Source: Podila epigama
Taxonomy: Eukaryota > Mortierellomycota > Mortierellomycetes > Mortierellales > Mortierellaceae
Assembly: GCA_015679605.1 (NCBI GenBank)
Contig: JAAAVE010000747.1
Location: 1-10,139 of the forward strand
Length of the DNA: 10,139 nt
Direction of reading: 5' to 3'
Shown here: positions 1-8,469 of the stretch, piece by piece
How the letters are laid out: each line of letters opens with the position of its first letter
Position numbering within the stretch: position 1 is the first letter of the stretch
Program-made: the position numbers and the translations under genes
Notes under the pieces: generated by a model
Seen by the model: the letters and a program-made list of their open reading frames with translations, nothing else
The model's database searches: none
What the model was told of the DNA's origin: nothing

Positions 1-622
1 GGATAAGACGGCTGCCCTGGATAAGGTTGATGATAAGATGGTGGGTATTGCAGCAGTGGATGTTGTTGCCGCTGGTATTCTTCAATCGAGACAGGCGTGG
101 CATTACTAGGGTGTTCCTTCTTGTATTCATGAATCGGGACAAGCGTAATGCCATAAGAGTGCTGCTGCTCATTAGGACTGACGACGACGGCCACTTTGAA
201 TGGAGTTCTCGATACATCTGAACGGAGACGCCAAGTGACAACCACCTCAGCGATTACAATAAGAATGGTGATCAGACCTCCAATGGTGAGCATCTTTTGT
301 ACTACACAGTCGGACATATCGCAGTATCTCCACATAGACCATTCAGCGACGAACCACCCGCAGAACCAGCCCAAAGCTAAGAAAAACAGACTGCCTGCTC
401 GGAGAGAGCTGTTGATTTGTACTGAGGACCGAATGGAGATGAGGTACAAGACGAAGAAGATGATATAGGGATGAAGTAGACAAGGACAAGCATATCGCCT
501 CCACCGAGGTAGGATAAAGCTGCGAGATAGATGAAGTATCCTGCGCGGATGAGGCAAAGGACACCTGTCGCAACGAGGATTGTTAAGCGCAGTCGATGCT
601 GCAATTTGCTTGACATGATCAT
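1..622 (-). CDS. Small multi-pass membrane protein with PPxY tail (partial at left edge, one frame shift)
   Basis: The gene runs off the left edge and reads leftward from an ATG at 622-620 (a second ATG lies at 616-614). The first frame gives a short basic N-terminus, a hydrophobic segment (about residues 13-38, LTILVATGVLCLIRAGYF) and the start of another (DMLVLVYFIP). Near 462-470 the coding signal moves to a second frame, which continues YIIFFVLYLIS, then a third segment (SLFFLALGWFCGWFVAEW) and a fourth (TIGGLITILIVIAEVVV). That second frame stays open to base 1. The tail is polar and rich in Tyr, Pro and Gln, and ends with PPSY (33-44), a PPxY motif of the kind bound by WW domains of Rsp5/Nedd4 ubiquitin ligases. 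Read through, it would have four membrane spans, as in fungal MARVEL-like proteins, but I do not recognise the family. The frame change is either a 1-base loss (for example CCCC to CCC) or an 83-bp intron (504-422, weak GTGGAG donor, CTCAG acceptor) that would remove span 2. Codons on both sides of the break mostly end in C or T, which favours coding sequence and an indel. Confidence 0.62.
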
Positions 623-644
623 ATTGTAGGAGAGCACTGAACAA

Positions 645-711
645 GATGAGATGGACAAGATGAATGAGATGAATGTGAGATGAATGAGATGAATAAGATG
701 AACAAGACCGA
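645..711. repeat. Degenerate GATGAA/GATGAG tandem repeat
   Basis: About ten imperfect units built on GATGAR (GATGAG, GATGGACAA, GATGAAT, GATGAACAA) follow one another. On the minus strand the same stretch is a CATCTT/CATTCAT pyrimidine-rich tract just upstream of the membrane-protein ATG. It probably lies in that gene's 5' untranslated region or core promoter. No coding signal is evident. Confidence 0.6.
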
Positions 712-1247
712 GAACTGACCATTTTTTTTTGAACTCATTTTCAATTTCCGTTCAACTGCTCACACGCGCGCTCACTTACTCGCATTCGCACTGACATTCA
801 CGCTCTCATAGACATCCCCCAAAGATGGATAACCACGCATCTTTTGTGTCTGCAATGGTGTTTGGTGGGGAGACACGTGTTGTGAGAACTGCGACTTGGA
901 TATCAGCTATGCCTTGTGACAATAGAAGCGAAGGACAGAAAACAAGGTGCACTTGTTAGTCGACTTGGTACCTTTCTTCAATTTCAGGTTCTGTTACACC
1001 AGCCTACTACAACCTAGCAGCAATGGTAAAAACAATGCAGATATCCATATTTTACTGTGCAACATCTGCTGTGATCACAGTACAACATCAATGATTTTAT
1101 TTCCATCATTGTCTATTGTACACGTATGCCTTTTCTTTTCACCTTGTCGCCTTTTTCTCAGTCTTTAAAGCCGCACATTCTTTTTTCTTTTAAACACTTC
1201 TCAACCAAGCAATACACCCAGTCCAGAGAGCAATAAAATTTACCAAC
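712..1247. promoter_or_regulatory. Divergent intergenic region between the membrane-protein gene and the unknown gene
   Basis: No convincing coding sequence lies here. The longest open frame (about 947-1168) starts at a non-ATG codon and has no recognisable domain. Candidate regulatory elements are an ACACGTGT palindrome (873-880) holding the bHLH-type CACGTG box, a 12-bp perfect palindrome CTGTGATCACAG (1069-1080), and a long C/T-rich tract with TTTAAA boxes from about 1128 to 1200, next to the plus-strand start. Because the two genes diverge, this stretch probably carries both promoters. No factor binding can be shown from sequence alone. Confidence 0.4.
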
Positions 1248-2504
1248 ATGCTGTTCCCAAAGTCGACTGAGAGACTCGACCATAATTATCCCTGTAAGTC
1301 TCTGACGTTACAAACCAATTTTTTATACAGTCTGTTGCTCATTTTTTTTGGTTCAACAGTATAGGTAACCTACGCTAGAAGGGATAAACCAGGCCAGCTT
1401 CTTCTATTCTCGATTGACATCCGAGTTCTCAAAGGTAATATATGACATTGCTTGCACTGAACTATTTTGTATAAACTCCCCTGGCACTTGAGGTCAGCTC
1501 GGATGTTGAGCATCGTTTTTAAAGAGATTTTAATTCAATTCGTCAACAGTATTAAACGAGTACAAACAGGAGCGAGGAAAGACAAAGAAGTCTTGAAGGT
1601 CGAAATAATGACCCTCGAGATTGTCCGTTATTTGTACGTGACAATGAGAATCGTAGCCATTTTGTAAATCATTGAGCGTTGAGGTATAATCTACTCATCT
1701 TTCTCTTCCATTTTTCTCATTACTAGTTGCACGTTGATAATTACCGAGCAGTTTGACCAGAAGTTGTCCGAGACCACTTGCGTCTCGTTCTGGAATCATG
1801 TGTGGATTCTTCTGTTTGGCGATACCGATGTCATCTTTGACATCGGAGAGCTTGCCTCAGCCGCAACAAAGGCTGATATGCAATCGATTGAGATCCTTTT
1901 TGGATCTCTATCCCAAACAGGAGGCAGGAAAGCAGACACCTTGGTTCGGGTGCGCCAGGTCACTGCGGAGGTGACAAATTTGTTGGAGTGTGCCGTAAAC
2001 GAGCACAAGCCCATGCACGTGAGCCCAGAGGTCCTGTCACACCAAACGAGCAAGCTCCTGAGGATCAACAGGAGCATTCTTGGCCACACAGCTTCGAAGA
2101 AGACGATTGTCTTCATCGATGCGCATGGCATGACAGGAACAGTCCATGGCATGAAGGCCTTTGGGGACGTGTTTGGGACGCAACAGCTAGGGACCATTGC
2201 GTTGCCCACCAACAAATATGAGCTCTACGATTTTCTCCACGGAGACTCATTGAGAATATTGTTGCGTTACATGGTAAGGCACCAATCGATGAAAAGAATG
2301 AAAACACTTTCATTTATTGACCTAACATATCATGCTTTTCAATCTCTACAATCAATTTAGAGGCACATTTGTCGCTTCGCCAATGCGTTGCTCGGGCAAA
2401 AGGCTCTGGAGAGGCGGCTTACAACACCCACGCCTCGCTCTCAACCCAGCCCTACATTCCACACTCCATCTAAAAAGAGGACATTCTCACAGTTGATTGT
2501 CTAA
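1248..2504 (+). CDS. Unknown ~308-aa protein of a family associated with Mucoromycota/Mortierellomycota (5 exons)
   Basis: Proposed exons are 1248-1293, 1382-1434, 1527-1663, 1727-2273 and 2361-2504, which keep phase and give 308 residues. Exons 3-5 are firm: GTAAAT donor at 1664 with TACTAG acceptor (63-bp intron), and GTAAGG donor at 2274 with TTTAG acceptor (87 bp). Exons 1-2 are tentative. They start at ACATG with a perfect GTAAGT donor, but use AAG and GAG acceptors; see findings. Visible blocks are QKLSETTCVSFW (about 90-101), FDIGELASAATKAD (116-129), GGRKAD (144-149), LLEC (164-167), KLLRINRSIL and DAHGM in the centre, LPTNKYELYDFLHGDSL near 240, and a basic Ser/Pro-rich end (TPSKKR). 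From memory these blocks resemble a repeated protein family of unknown function in Mortierella and Mucor relatives. The order GE, GRKxD, ExC vaguely recalls the PD-(D/E)XK nuclease core, but the expected Lys after the last Glu is Ala here. No function is assigned. It is tandem to the WDR6 gene downstream. Confidence 0.68.
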
Positions 2505-2530
2505 ATATCGGATATACTGAACTGAACTAC

Positions 2531-2590
2531 AAAAAAAAAAAAAATAAAGTTGCACATGCACATGGTGTACCATTTCCTTAATTGGAAATG
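2531..2590 (+). terminator. Poly(A) signal and small hairpins after the unknown gene
   Basis: A run of 14 A is followed by AATAAA (2543-2548), about 40 bases after the stop codon. Two short inverted repeats come next: ATGGT/ACCAT (2562-2573) and CATTTCC/GGAAATG (2571-2577 and 2584-2590, 6-base loop). The hexamer fits a cleavage and polyadenylation signal for the upstream gene. A role for the hairpins is only a guess. Confidence 0.5.
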
Positions 2591-2717
2591 ACTTTGGTTG
2601 GATGGGTGGCTTAGTCGTATCACCTCCCTCAAAAATAAAAAAAATAAAAAGTGCCATACTTTTTGTGCATCATATATCCTTCAAACCTTTCCATTTCTTT
2701 TTTTCTCTATCACATCC
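2591..2717 (+). promoter_or_regulatory. Short promoter and 5' leader of the WDR6 gene
   Basis: An A-rich element with two ATAAAA boxes (2631-2650) lies about 70 bases before the ATG, followed by a T/C-rich stretch (about 2685-2710). The start context is CATCCATGG, with C at -3 and G at +4. The whole upstream gap to the previous stop is only 213 bases, so the core promoter must be compact or overlap the neighbouring 3' region. Confidence 0.35.
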
Positions 2718-5700
2718 ATGGTCGGCCAGCCGTCGCTTCGGACTCGCCCTGTGCATTTGACAACGCCTGTCACTGCTTTATCCTTTCATGATAACGAAAT
2801 CTTGCTCTCAGGCCAGGGCCCTTATTTGAAGGCTTCTTTGCTTTCAACATCCGAGACATTGGCATGCATCCACCTTGGCGGTGACTGGAAGGTTCATAGG
2901 ATAATATTGGGTATCGTAAATACACCTACATTTCGTCCGAGTATTATGCCTTCTCATTCAGTTCAATGGACTAGAGATATTGACTCTTTCCAATTCCTTT
3001 GCGCATGATTTCGCTTTTTTCATTACCACTTTCTTAGCCAATTCTCATAAAGTGTCTCCGACAGTTGAAACTCGCCTGTTCATGGTCTTTGGAGCCAAGA
3101 GTTTACGGATCCTCCGTTTGAACGTTACCCGATCTTCACCTTATGCTATCCCTAGCGCACAATTTCAACATCTATGGAATATACCACACATGAAAGACTG
3201 GATCGTGGATGCTCAGTGGCTGTGGCCAAAGGCAGATCTCCCAGGACAGGTAAACATAGAGTCATAACAGACAATCGCGCCGATGGCCTTATTACGGTTG
3301 TCAAAAGATTCGATGTCAGGTCAATGATACGCATAAACATCTCTAGAGCTAACCTAACTGCATTGCACGTAACGCCATCTCTACAAATAGCATCCAACAA
3401 CTCGATCGACCTTGCGTCCTCCAATGACTACGCCTCCCACATCGATCGCTCTTGGATACGCCCACAACTTTGTTGAGGTCTTTGACTTGCCAGAGAATCC
3501 CTTCAACATTCCAATGGAAACTCAATACAGTCTCTTGATAGAGGACAGTTTACCCAAATTTCAACTCGCATACACCGTCCAGTCAGAGGAGCACTGCACC
3601 GTGTTTTGCGGACGATTTCACAACAATACTCTGGAGGATCTTTGGTTTGCCAGTGGCACCGTGTTCTGTCATGCATTGCTATGGAAGGTTTATTTGCCTA
3701 CCGGAGGAGAGGCACCTGTGGCCAAGAGCCTGATCGGCCACGAAGGTATTCTCTTTGGTATACGCTGGAGTGATGATGGGAATGCAGTGTGTACAGTGAG
3801 CGACGACCGCACGATCAGGATCTGGGATGTCACAAACCCAACAACAATGTAAGAAACGCGTTACCTAGCAATATCTAGGATGATTTCCTTCCCTTAATGC
3901 TCATCTAACTCTCCCCCCTTTTTGGCTCCAAATTTTCCCATGTCTAGTTCACACTCGACCCACTATGGTCATTCTGCACGCGTATGGGATTGTCAAATCA
4001 TTGGACAATATCTTGTATCCATTTCTGAAGATTCGTCTTGCCGCATATGGAGGAATCCATTGAAGGGCAATTTGAGTGATGTCGACGAAATGTCAGACTG
4101 CCTCGCTTGCTGGGAAGGACATGAAGGAAAGAGTGCTTGGAGTGTCGCCGTATCTGATCATGGTGTTGTAGCCACAGGCGGTGGCGATGGCGGCATTCAC
4201 CTATGGCGATTGGATAGCATAGTCGCTGGCTCCACAGGTCCGTTACTTTGTGGTGTTTTAGTCCTTTGACATACCATTTGATTTTCATGGTTTTTACCGT
4301 GCTTCTTGAAAGACAAAAAAAGCAAGACCGCTCACTTTTTGTCTCAATTCTCTCTGCGAACTTAGATTCCGAACAGGATACCATAGATGTCAACCTTCCT
4401 GACATCTCTACATATTATGCTGATGCACCCGCAAACGAAAAGGAGTTTGTACGCGATTTCGTTATCACGGCCAAGGATCAATCGGTTTATGCGACACATA
4501 CGGGATATCTTTTGCAACACGATGACTTGAATGATGTCTGGACTACCCTCTGTTTTTCCCCCAGCCTTCAAAACTATGCCAGTCTGGAGGCCTCTCCCTG
4601 TGGCAGTATCGTGGTGGCAGGCGCGTTGGCAGGAAAAATGGTCATTGCGAGTACCAAGGAGCAATTCCAGTCCCTCACTGTTGAGACGCGAGGAGGCATC
4701 AAAATCCAATTTGTCTTTGTATTCAACGGCACCAGTACCGACAACTACCGCATTGTGGTCTTTAGAGCCAACTGTACTGTGGGCATCTTTCAATTGGATG
4801 TGTCAGAGTCGACGGCAACTGCTTCATGTCGTCATCTCTGCGATCTCGCCTTACCCAACAACAACAAAGCTATCCACGCCGCTTACTTCTCTCCCGAATA
4901 CAATCTCGTGCTCCTCGGGTCCAGGGATGGAACAGTGCATTTGTACAACATGGCTGAGGTCTTTGCATCGGATCAGGCAGCTGACATGAACCAAGAGATA
5001 CAGACCTTGAAGAGTATTGTGGAACTCAAGAAATGTCACGGCACCGACTCTGTCTCGAGCATCCTCATGATCACAGACTATGGCGAAGGAGAGCATGGCA
5101 AAGATCGAGTCAATGTTTATACTACAGGTCGCGATGGAAGCTGGACAAAATACAGACTCTTGGGTTTGCCAGGCGGTGAAGCTGTTGACGCAACCAGGTC
5201 ATCTAATGACTCGGACAACGACACAGATTCTGAAGATGAATCAGAATTGAACAGCCCTGTACCCTCCACACCGACTTCAATGGAGAACAATGAGACCGGT
5301 TCAGATATTGTTCTTCAAAAGATCTTTTGCTCAAAGGTCACCAAGGGCTGGTTGGAGCAGGTAAGTTGAAGGATGGGTGGGAAGGTATTATACAGAGCCA
5401 TAACGCTTAATAACTCTGTTCTAACGCGTATGTTCTCTATGTTGCATGTGGCACTATTGATAGATCTTCATCATGGACGGCGAGTTGCTCTTGTTGGGAT
5501 TCTTCAACAAAAAGTTGTTTGTGTATAACGAATCGAAGCATTTCGAGATCTTTTCAATGCACTGTGGAGCTGCAAATCGTCGTCGTTGGCGTTTCATGAC
5601 AAACAACGCAAGACTGGAAAATACACGCGTCATGTTCCATAGCGGCTACAAGGTAAATTATGTGACATGAGCCATGGTAGTTTATATGCCACATTTGCGC

Positions 5701-7322
5701 CTATTGCTGCAAATATTTTGAACTATTCAGACTTTGTTGATCATATCCGTTTCAATTTTCTTACAAAAAAAAAAAAAAGCTTCGTAGCTACTCCAGGGAA
5801 CTCACAGCTGGATCAGAACTTTTCCAGAGCGCGAAACTTCAAAATAATTTCCATGGTCGCGAGGTGCGTCATTTGAGATTCTTTTCTGAAGCAATGCCTT
5901 TGGCCGAGAACTGTCCTGCACCTATCATCGTTGCTTCTGGAGGTGAAGACTGTCGCTTGCGAATGTTCCAATGTAAGTTGATAGTTTTTAAGTTTGTGTC
6001 CTTCATTTTTTCTATTGTTTATTTTATTATATTTTGACAATCCCCGTTGTGATTTTTCTAATCCGATAACACATCATCCCCTCTAGATATCCCATACAAA
6101 ACCAAGAACTCTTGCACAGCACTGAAGCCATTGTGCAACCTGAAGCCACATCTTGGAGCTGCGATTCGCTGTCTGGAATGGAGTTATACCAACGAAGCGC
6201 ATTCATACCTGTTGTTTACAGGCGGTGCCATTGAATCGATGCGTGCCTGGAATGTGACACTGAGCATCCCGAATAGCTACAAAGTCGAACGAATTCAAGA
6301 CCACAATGGCGAGGACATTGCAGAGCATACACCATTGTCCCTTGGGTGTCTAGAACTTGCGCAATGTCCTCATGTGAGTGACAACCTAGAGACACGTATT
6401 ATGGACCTTTCAGTGTTCAGGGTACCTGGAGAGCCTAGGAAGCATTTTATTGCGGCAGTCTACTCGGATGCTGCCATTCGCATGTGGCTCTTTGACCAGG
6501 ATACCAATCGCTTCGTATTGGCTGTCGATGCGTCGTACCATGACAAGTGTATCCTTCAAGTGGGCCATACTTCTATTGGTGAAGGCATGGTATTGTTTAC
6601 AGCTGCTACTGATGGCAGGATTGCAGTATGGGATCTTTCTTTGCCGTTGACCCGATTCTTGGAGCGTTACAACGCCGATGAGAACAAGCCTAGCCAGCCC
6701 CATCGTACCTATACCGGAAGGAACAAGGAAAAGGTCAGGAAGGACTATGCACAGAGTCTTAGTGGATCCTTGGCTGAGATTTATGTGCATCAATCTGGTG
6801 TCAATTCAATGAATGTTCATGCCTTGGCCGACGGCGTTGTGCTGATTGTCACTGGTGGCGATGACAATGCGTTGGCTGTCACACGGATGGAGGCTCAATG
6901 GGTTGGTGCCGCGCAAGGTATCCAGGTTGGAACGCTGACCATGCTGGTCAAGGACGAATATGCTCACAGTTCTGCTATCCAAGGTAAAAAGAAAAAAATA
7001 ATCGATGCGATGTAAAAATGCCCCCCTTTTCTTGTCTGCAAACCCCCTACTCATCATCATAACATTTTCATGTCTAGCTGTTGCCATGTTGAACGCGTCC
7101 GAGATTGTATCTACGAGTCAGGATCAGATGTTGAGTCTGTGGCGACTGGAATCATGTGAGCAAGGAGTGACTCACATTGTGAAGCAGGAGACTCAGTTTG
7201 TGCATGTTCCCGATCCTTCGACCATGGATGTTCTCCTTTCCAAAGAAGAGCCAGGCAAGCATACCGTTGCCATTGCGGGCATTGGCATTCAGATATTTGA
7301 GACAAATTCAACGAACGAATAA
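2718..7322 (+). CDS. WDR6: WDR6/Rtt10 (Trm734)-type WD40 protein, tRNA Nm34 methyltransferase partner
   Basis: Nine exons: 2718-2910, 3038-3249, 3391-3848, 3948-4237, 4366-5360, 5464-5652, 5780-5972, 6087-6983 and 7078-7322. The joined length is 3672 nt (1223 residues), in phase at every junction; human WDR6 is about 1120 residues. Family hallmarks are visible: VTALSFHDNEILLSGQGPYL at residues 18-37, VFGAKSLRI (81-89), MKDWIVDAQW (116-125), GHEG...DDRTIRIWDV (251-282), GHSARVW...EDSSCRIW (295-322), GGGDGGIHLW (365-374), VASGGEDCRLRMF (830-842), TDGRIAVWDL (1018-1027), VTGGDD (1098-1103) and STSQDQMLSLWRL near the end. Known for the family: WDR6 (yeast Rtt10/Trm734) binds the methyltransferase FTSJ1/Trm7 and tRNA, and directs 2'-O-methylation of nucleotide 34, mainly in the cytosol. 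It has no catalytic site itself. An acidic Ser/Asp/Glu-rich insert (about 664-700) looks disordered. Introns are 94-141 bp; intron 2 has two CTAAC branch-like motifs (3349-3358). Intron 4 has a weak GTCCGT donor and intron 6 an A-run acceptor. The identity is firm; the ends of introns 1, 2 and 4 are the least certain. Confidence 0.93.
5653..5779 (+). other. Intron 6 of the WDR6 gene, with acceptor behind a 14-A run
   Basis: The donor is GTAAAT after the Lys codon of exon 6. The acceptor AG (5778-5779) comes directly after 14 consecutive A (5765-5778) instead of a pyrimidine tract. The T/C-rich stretch ends at about 5763. The next AG dinucleotides downstream do not keep the WDR6 frame open, whereas this one yields LRSYSRELTAGSELF and leads into the conserved SGGED block. 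The call therefore rests on frame and homology, not on splice-site quality. Confidence 0.75.
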
Positions 7323-7334
7323 AAAAAAAAAAAA
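7319..7334 (+). terminator. Poly(A) signal overlapping the WDR6 stop codon
   Basis: AATAAA (7319-7324) contains the TAA stop (7320-7322) and runs straight into 14 A. It may act as the polyadenylation signal, which would give a very short 3' untranslated region. No other canonical AATAAA stands out in the next 300 bases, so variant signals further down remain possible. Confidence 0.4.
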
Positions 7335-7519
7335 TGTCCTGTGGGTTGACTGAACGGACTTGACTAAAGGGAGAACATGTTTGTACCTGCAGAATGTTCT
7401 GGGAGGGTGACATATCAAACTCCGTTCTTTTTTTGACAGCTTGTCGAATGCTGCTCCATGGGCTTTGTGTGTGGATGTAGACAGATGGGCGCAGAAAGAG
7501 ATAGAATGACAGACTGGCT

Positions 7520-7580
7520 TGGTTGAGCTGTCTGGTTGAGCTGGTTGACTGGTTGAGCTGGTTGAGTTGGTTGAGTTGGC
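7520..7580. repeat. GGTTGAGCT/GGTTGAGTT minisatellite
   Basis: About six imperfect copies of a 9-base unit GGTTGAGYT occur in a row, some separated by extra GTCT or GACT bases, and pass into a short GACT run (7580-7592). It lies 200 bases after the WDR6 stop. The minus strand reads as a Gln/Pro-repeat peptide, but nothing else supports a gene there. Confidence 0.8.
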
Positions 7581-7616
7581 TGACTGACTGACATATTACT
7601 TACTGACTGACAATGT

Positions 7617-7651
7617 AACCATAACCATAACCATAACATTGTTATGGTTAT
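7617..7651. repeat. CCATAA hexamer repeat ending in a near-perfect 25-bp palindrome
   Basis: Three CCATAA units precede an inverted repeat. The arms are ATAACCATAACA (7627-7638) and TGTTATGGTTAT (7640-7651), 12 bases each with a single T between them. As a hairpin it could form an 11-bp stem with a 3-base loop. A weaker hairpin, TCTGTC/GACAGA (7663-7678), follows. Confidence 0.8.
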
Positions 7652-7740
7652 TAACAAACAGGTCTGTCAATAGACAGAAAGACAAGTAAAAAAAAAAAAG
7701 AAATGCTCTCAAAATCGCTTGTGCGATGTGAGAGCCCTCT

Positions 7741-7774
7741 TCTGCATGTCTGTCTGCATGTCTGCATGTCTGTC
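7741..7774. repeat. TCTGCATG short tandem repeat
   Basis: TCTGCATG occurs at 7741, 7753 and 7761, with TCTG spacers between copies, within 34 bases. No coding signal accompanies it. Confidence 0.7.
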
Positions 7775-8375
7775 TTTTGGGTCAACTCCCACCTGCAGAC
7801 ACTCAATCATCCATTCATTCCCCCCCCCCACTTTGCTCATCCACTTCGCTCATCCTCACTTACCAACGCAAACATGGTGGTGCGGAATAACTTGCATTAT
7901 TCAATCGACCATTGACAATGACTCACTACCCTTACTTGCTGGCTGTCTCGCTCAATTCTCAATTGCATCCATCCATGCACACAAACATTGACAGCATACA
8001 CAAACATGCACTCCCCTTCTGTCTCTCCATGTCATAGCATCACCACTCTCACCCGCAGGAGCACCACAACAGATGGATGGTCCACTTCTGCACTGCCATT
8101 CGTCCCTTTTTTTTCTCCTTTGTCCATTCTCAGTGTCTTCTACCGTCTCTCTCTCTCTATTTTTTTTCCCGCTCCACATCTTGTACCAGTGCATCCAAGG
8201 TTGCTCCAGTCCGTCACCCATTGTCCATCCCTCCTCTCCCCCAGAAAAATAAAAATATGAAAAAAGAACAAAGAACTCACAAATGGAAAACAAATAAAGA
8301 AAAAAAAGTGCTCTCGACCTCTTCGTTTCCTTTGTCTCGCCTTTACTTAACCCGGCTTAACAAACAATTCCTCCG
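7775..8375. other. Pyrimidine-rich intergenic DNA, no gene seen
   Basis: The plus strand is dominated by C and T: a run of 10 C (7820-7829), CTCTCT tracts near 8144-8158 and several runs of T. Open frames exist on both strands but consist of low-complexity His/Ser/Pro/Leu-rich peptides without any recognisable domain. I see no tRNA, rRNA or splice pattern that would assemble a gene. Confidence 0.6.
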
Positions 8376-8411
8376 GACAACAAAAGACAACAAAGACAGC
8401 AAAGACAACAG
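8376..8411. repeat. GACAACAAA tandem repeat
   Basis: Four imperfect copies of GACAACAAA (one with an extra A, one with GACAGCAAA, the last truncated to GACAACA) run head to tail. On the opposite strand this is a TTTGTTGTC array. Confidence 0.75.
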
Positions 8412-8423
8412 ACGGACGGGGCA

Positions 8424-8469
8424 TGTACATGTACACCCTCCAACCCGTTCCTGTTGGCGGTACAGTACC
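8424..8469. repeat. Pair of short palindromes
   Basis: TGTACATGTACA (8424-8435) is a perfect 12-base palindrome, and GGTACAGTACC (8459-8469) is an 11-base one around a central A. They lie 23 bases apart and share the GTAC core. They could be paired protein-binding sites or chance; nothing here separates the two. Confidence 0.5.

Noticed and set aside
947-1168. 73-residue open frame upstream of the unknown gene
   Set aside because: It begins at a non-ATG codon, is rich in Leu/Phe/Ser from a pyrimidine tract and has no homology signal that I recognise.
1796-2215. 139-residue open frame on the minus strand
   Set aside because: It lies wholly opposite exon 4 of the unknown gene, whose plus-strand protein shows family blocks and splice sites. 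The minus-strand peptide has no recognisable feature.
3174-3476. 100-residue open frame on the plus strand across WDR6 intron 2
   Set aside because: It is out of frame with the conserved WDR6 segments on both sides and starts inside exon 2. Phase-compatible splice sites and CTAAC motifs explain the region as an intron.
7617-7636. CCATAA repeats as interstitial telomere sequence
   Set aside because: Only three units are present and the sequence differs from the TTAGGG-type repeat usual in these fungi.
7415-7657. Minus-strand open frame with Gln/Pro repeats
   Set aside because: The repeats are a translation of the GGTTGAGYT minisatellite, and the rest of the peptide is low-complexity.
7520-7774. 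CRISPR-like array
   Set aside because: The repeats are short contiguous micro- and minisatellite units without unique spacers, in a eukaryotic context.
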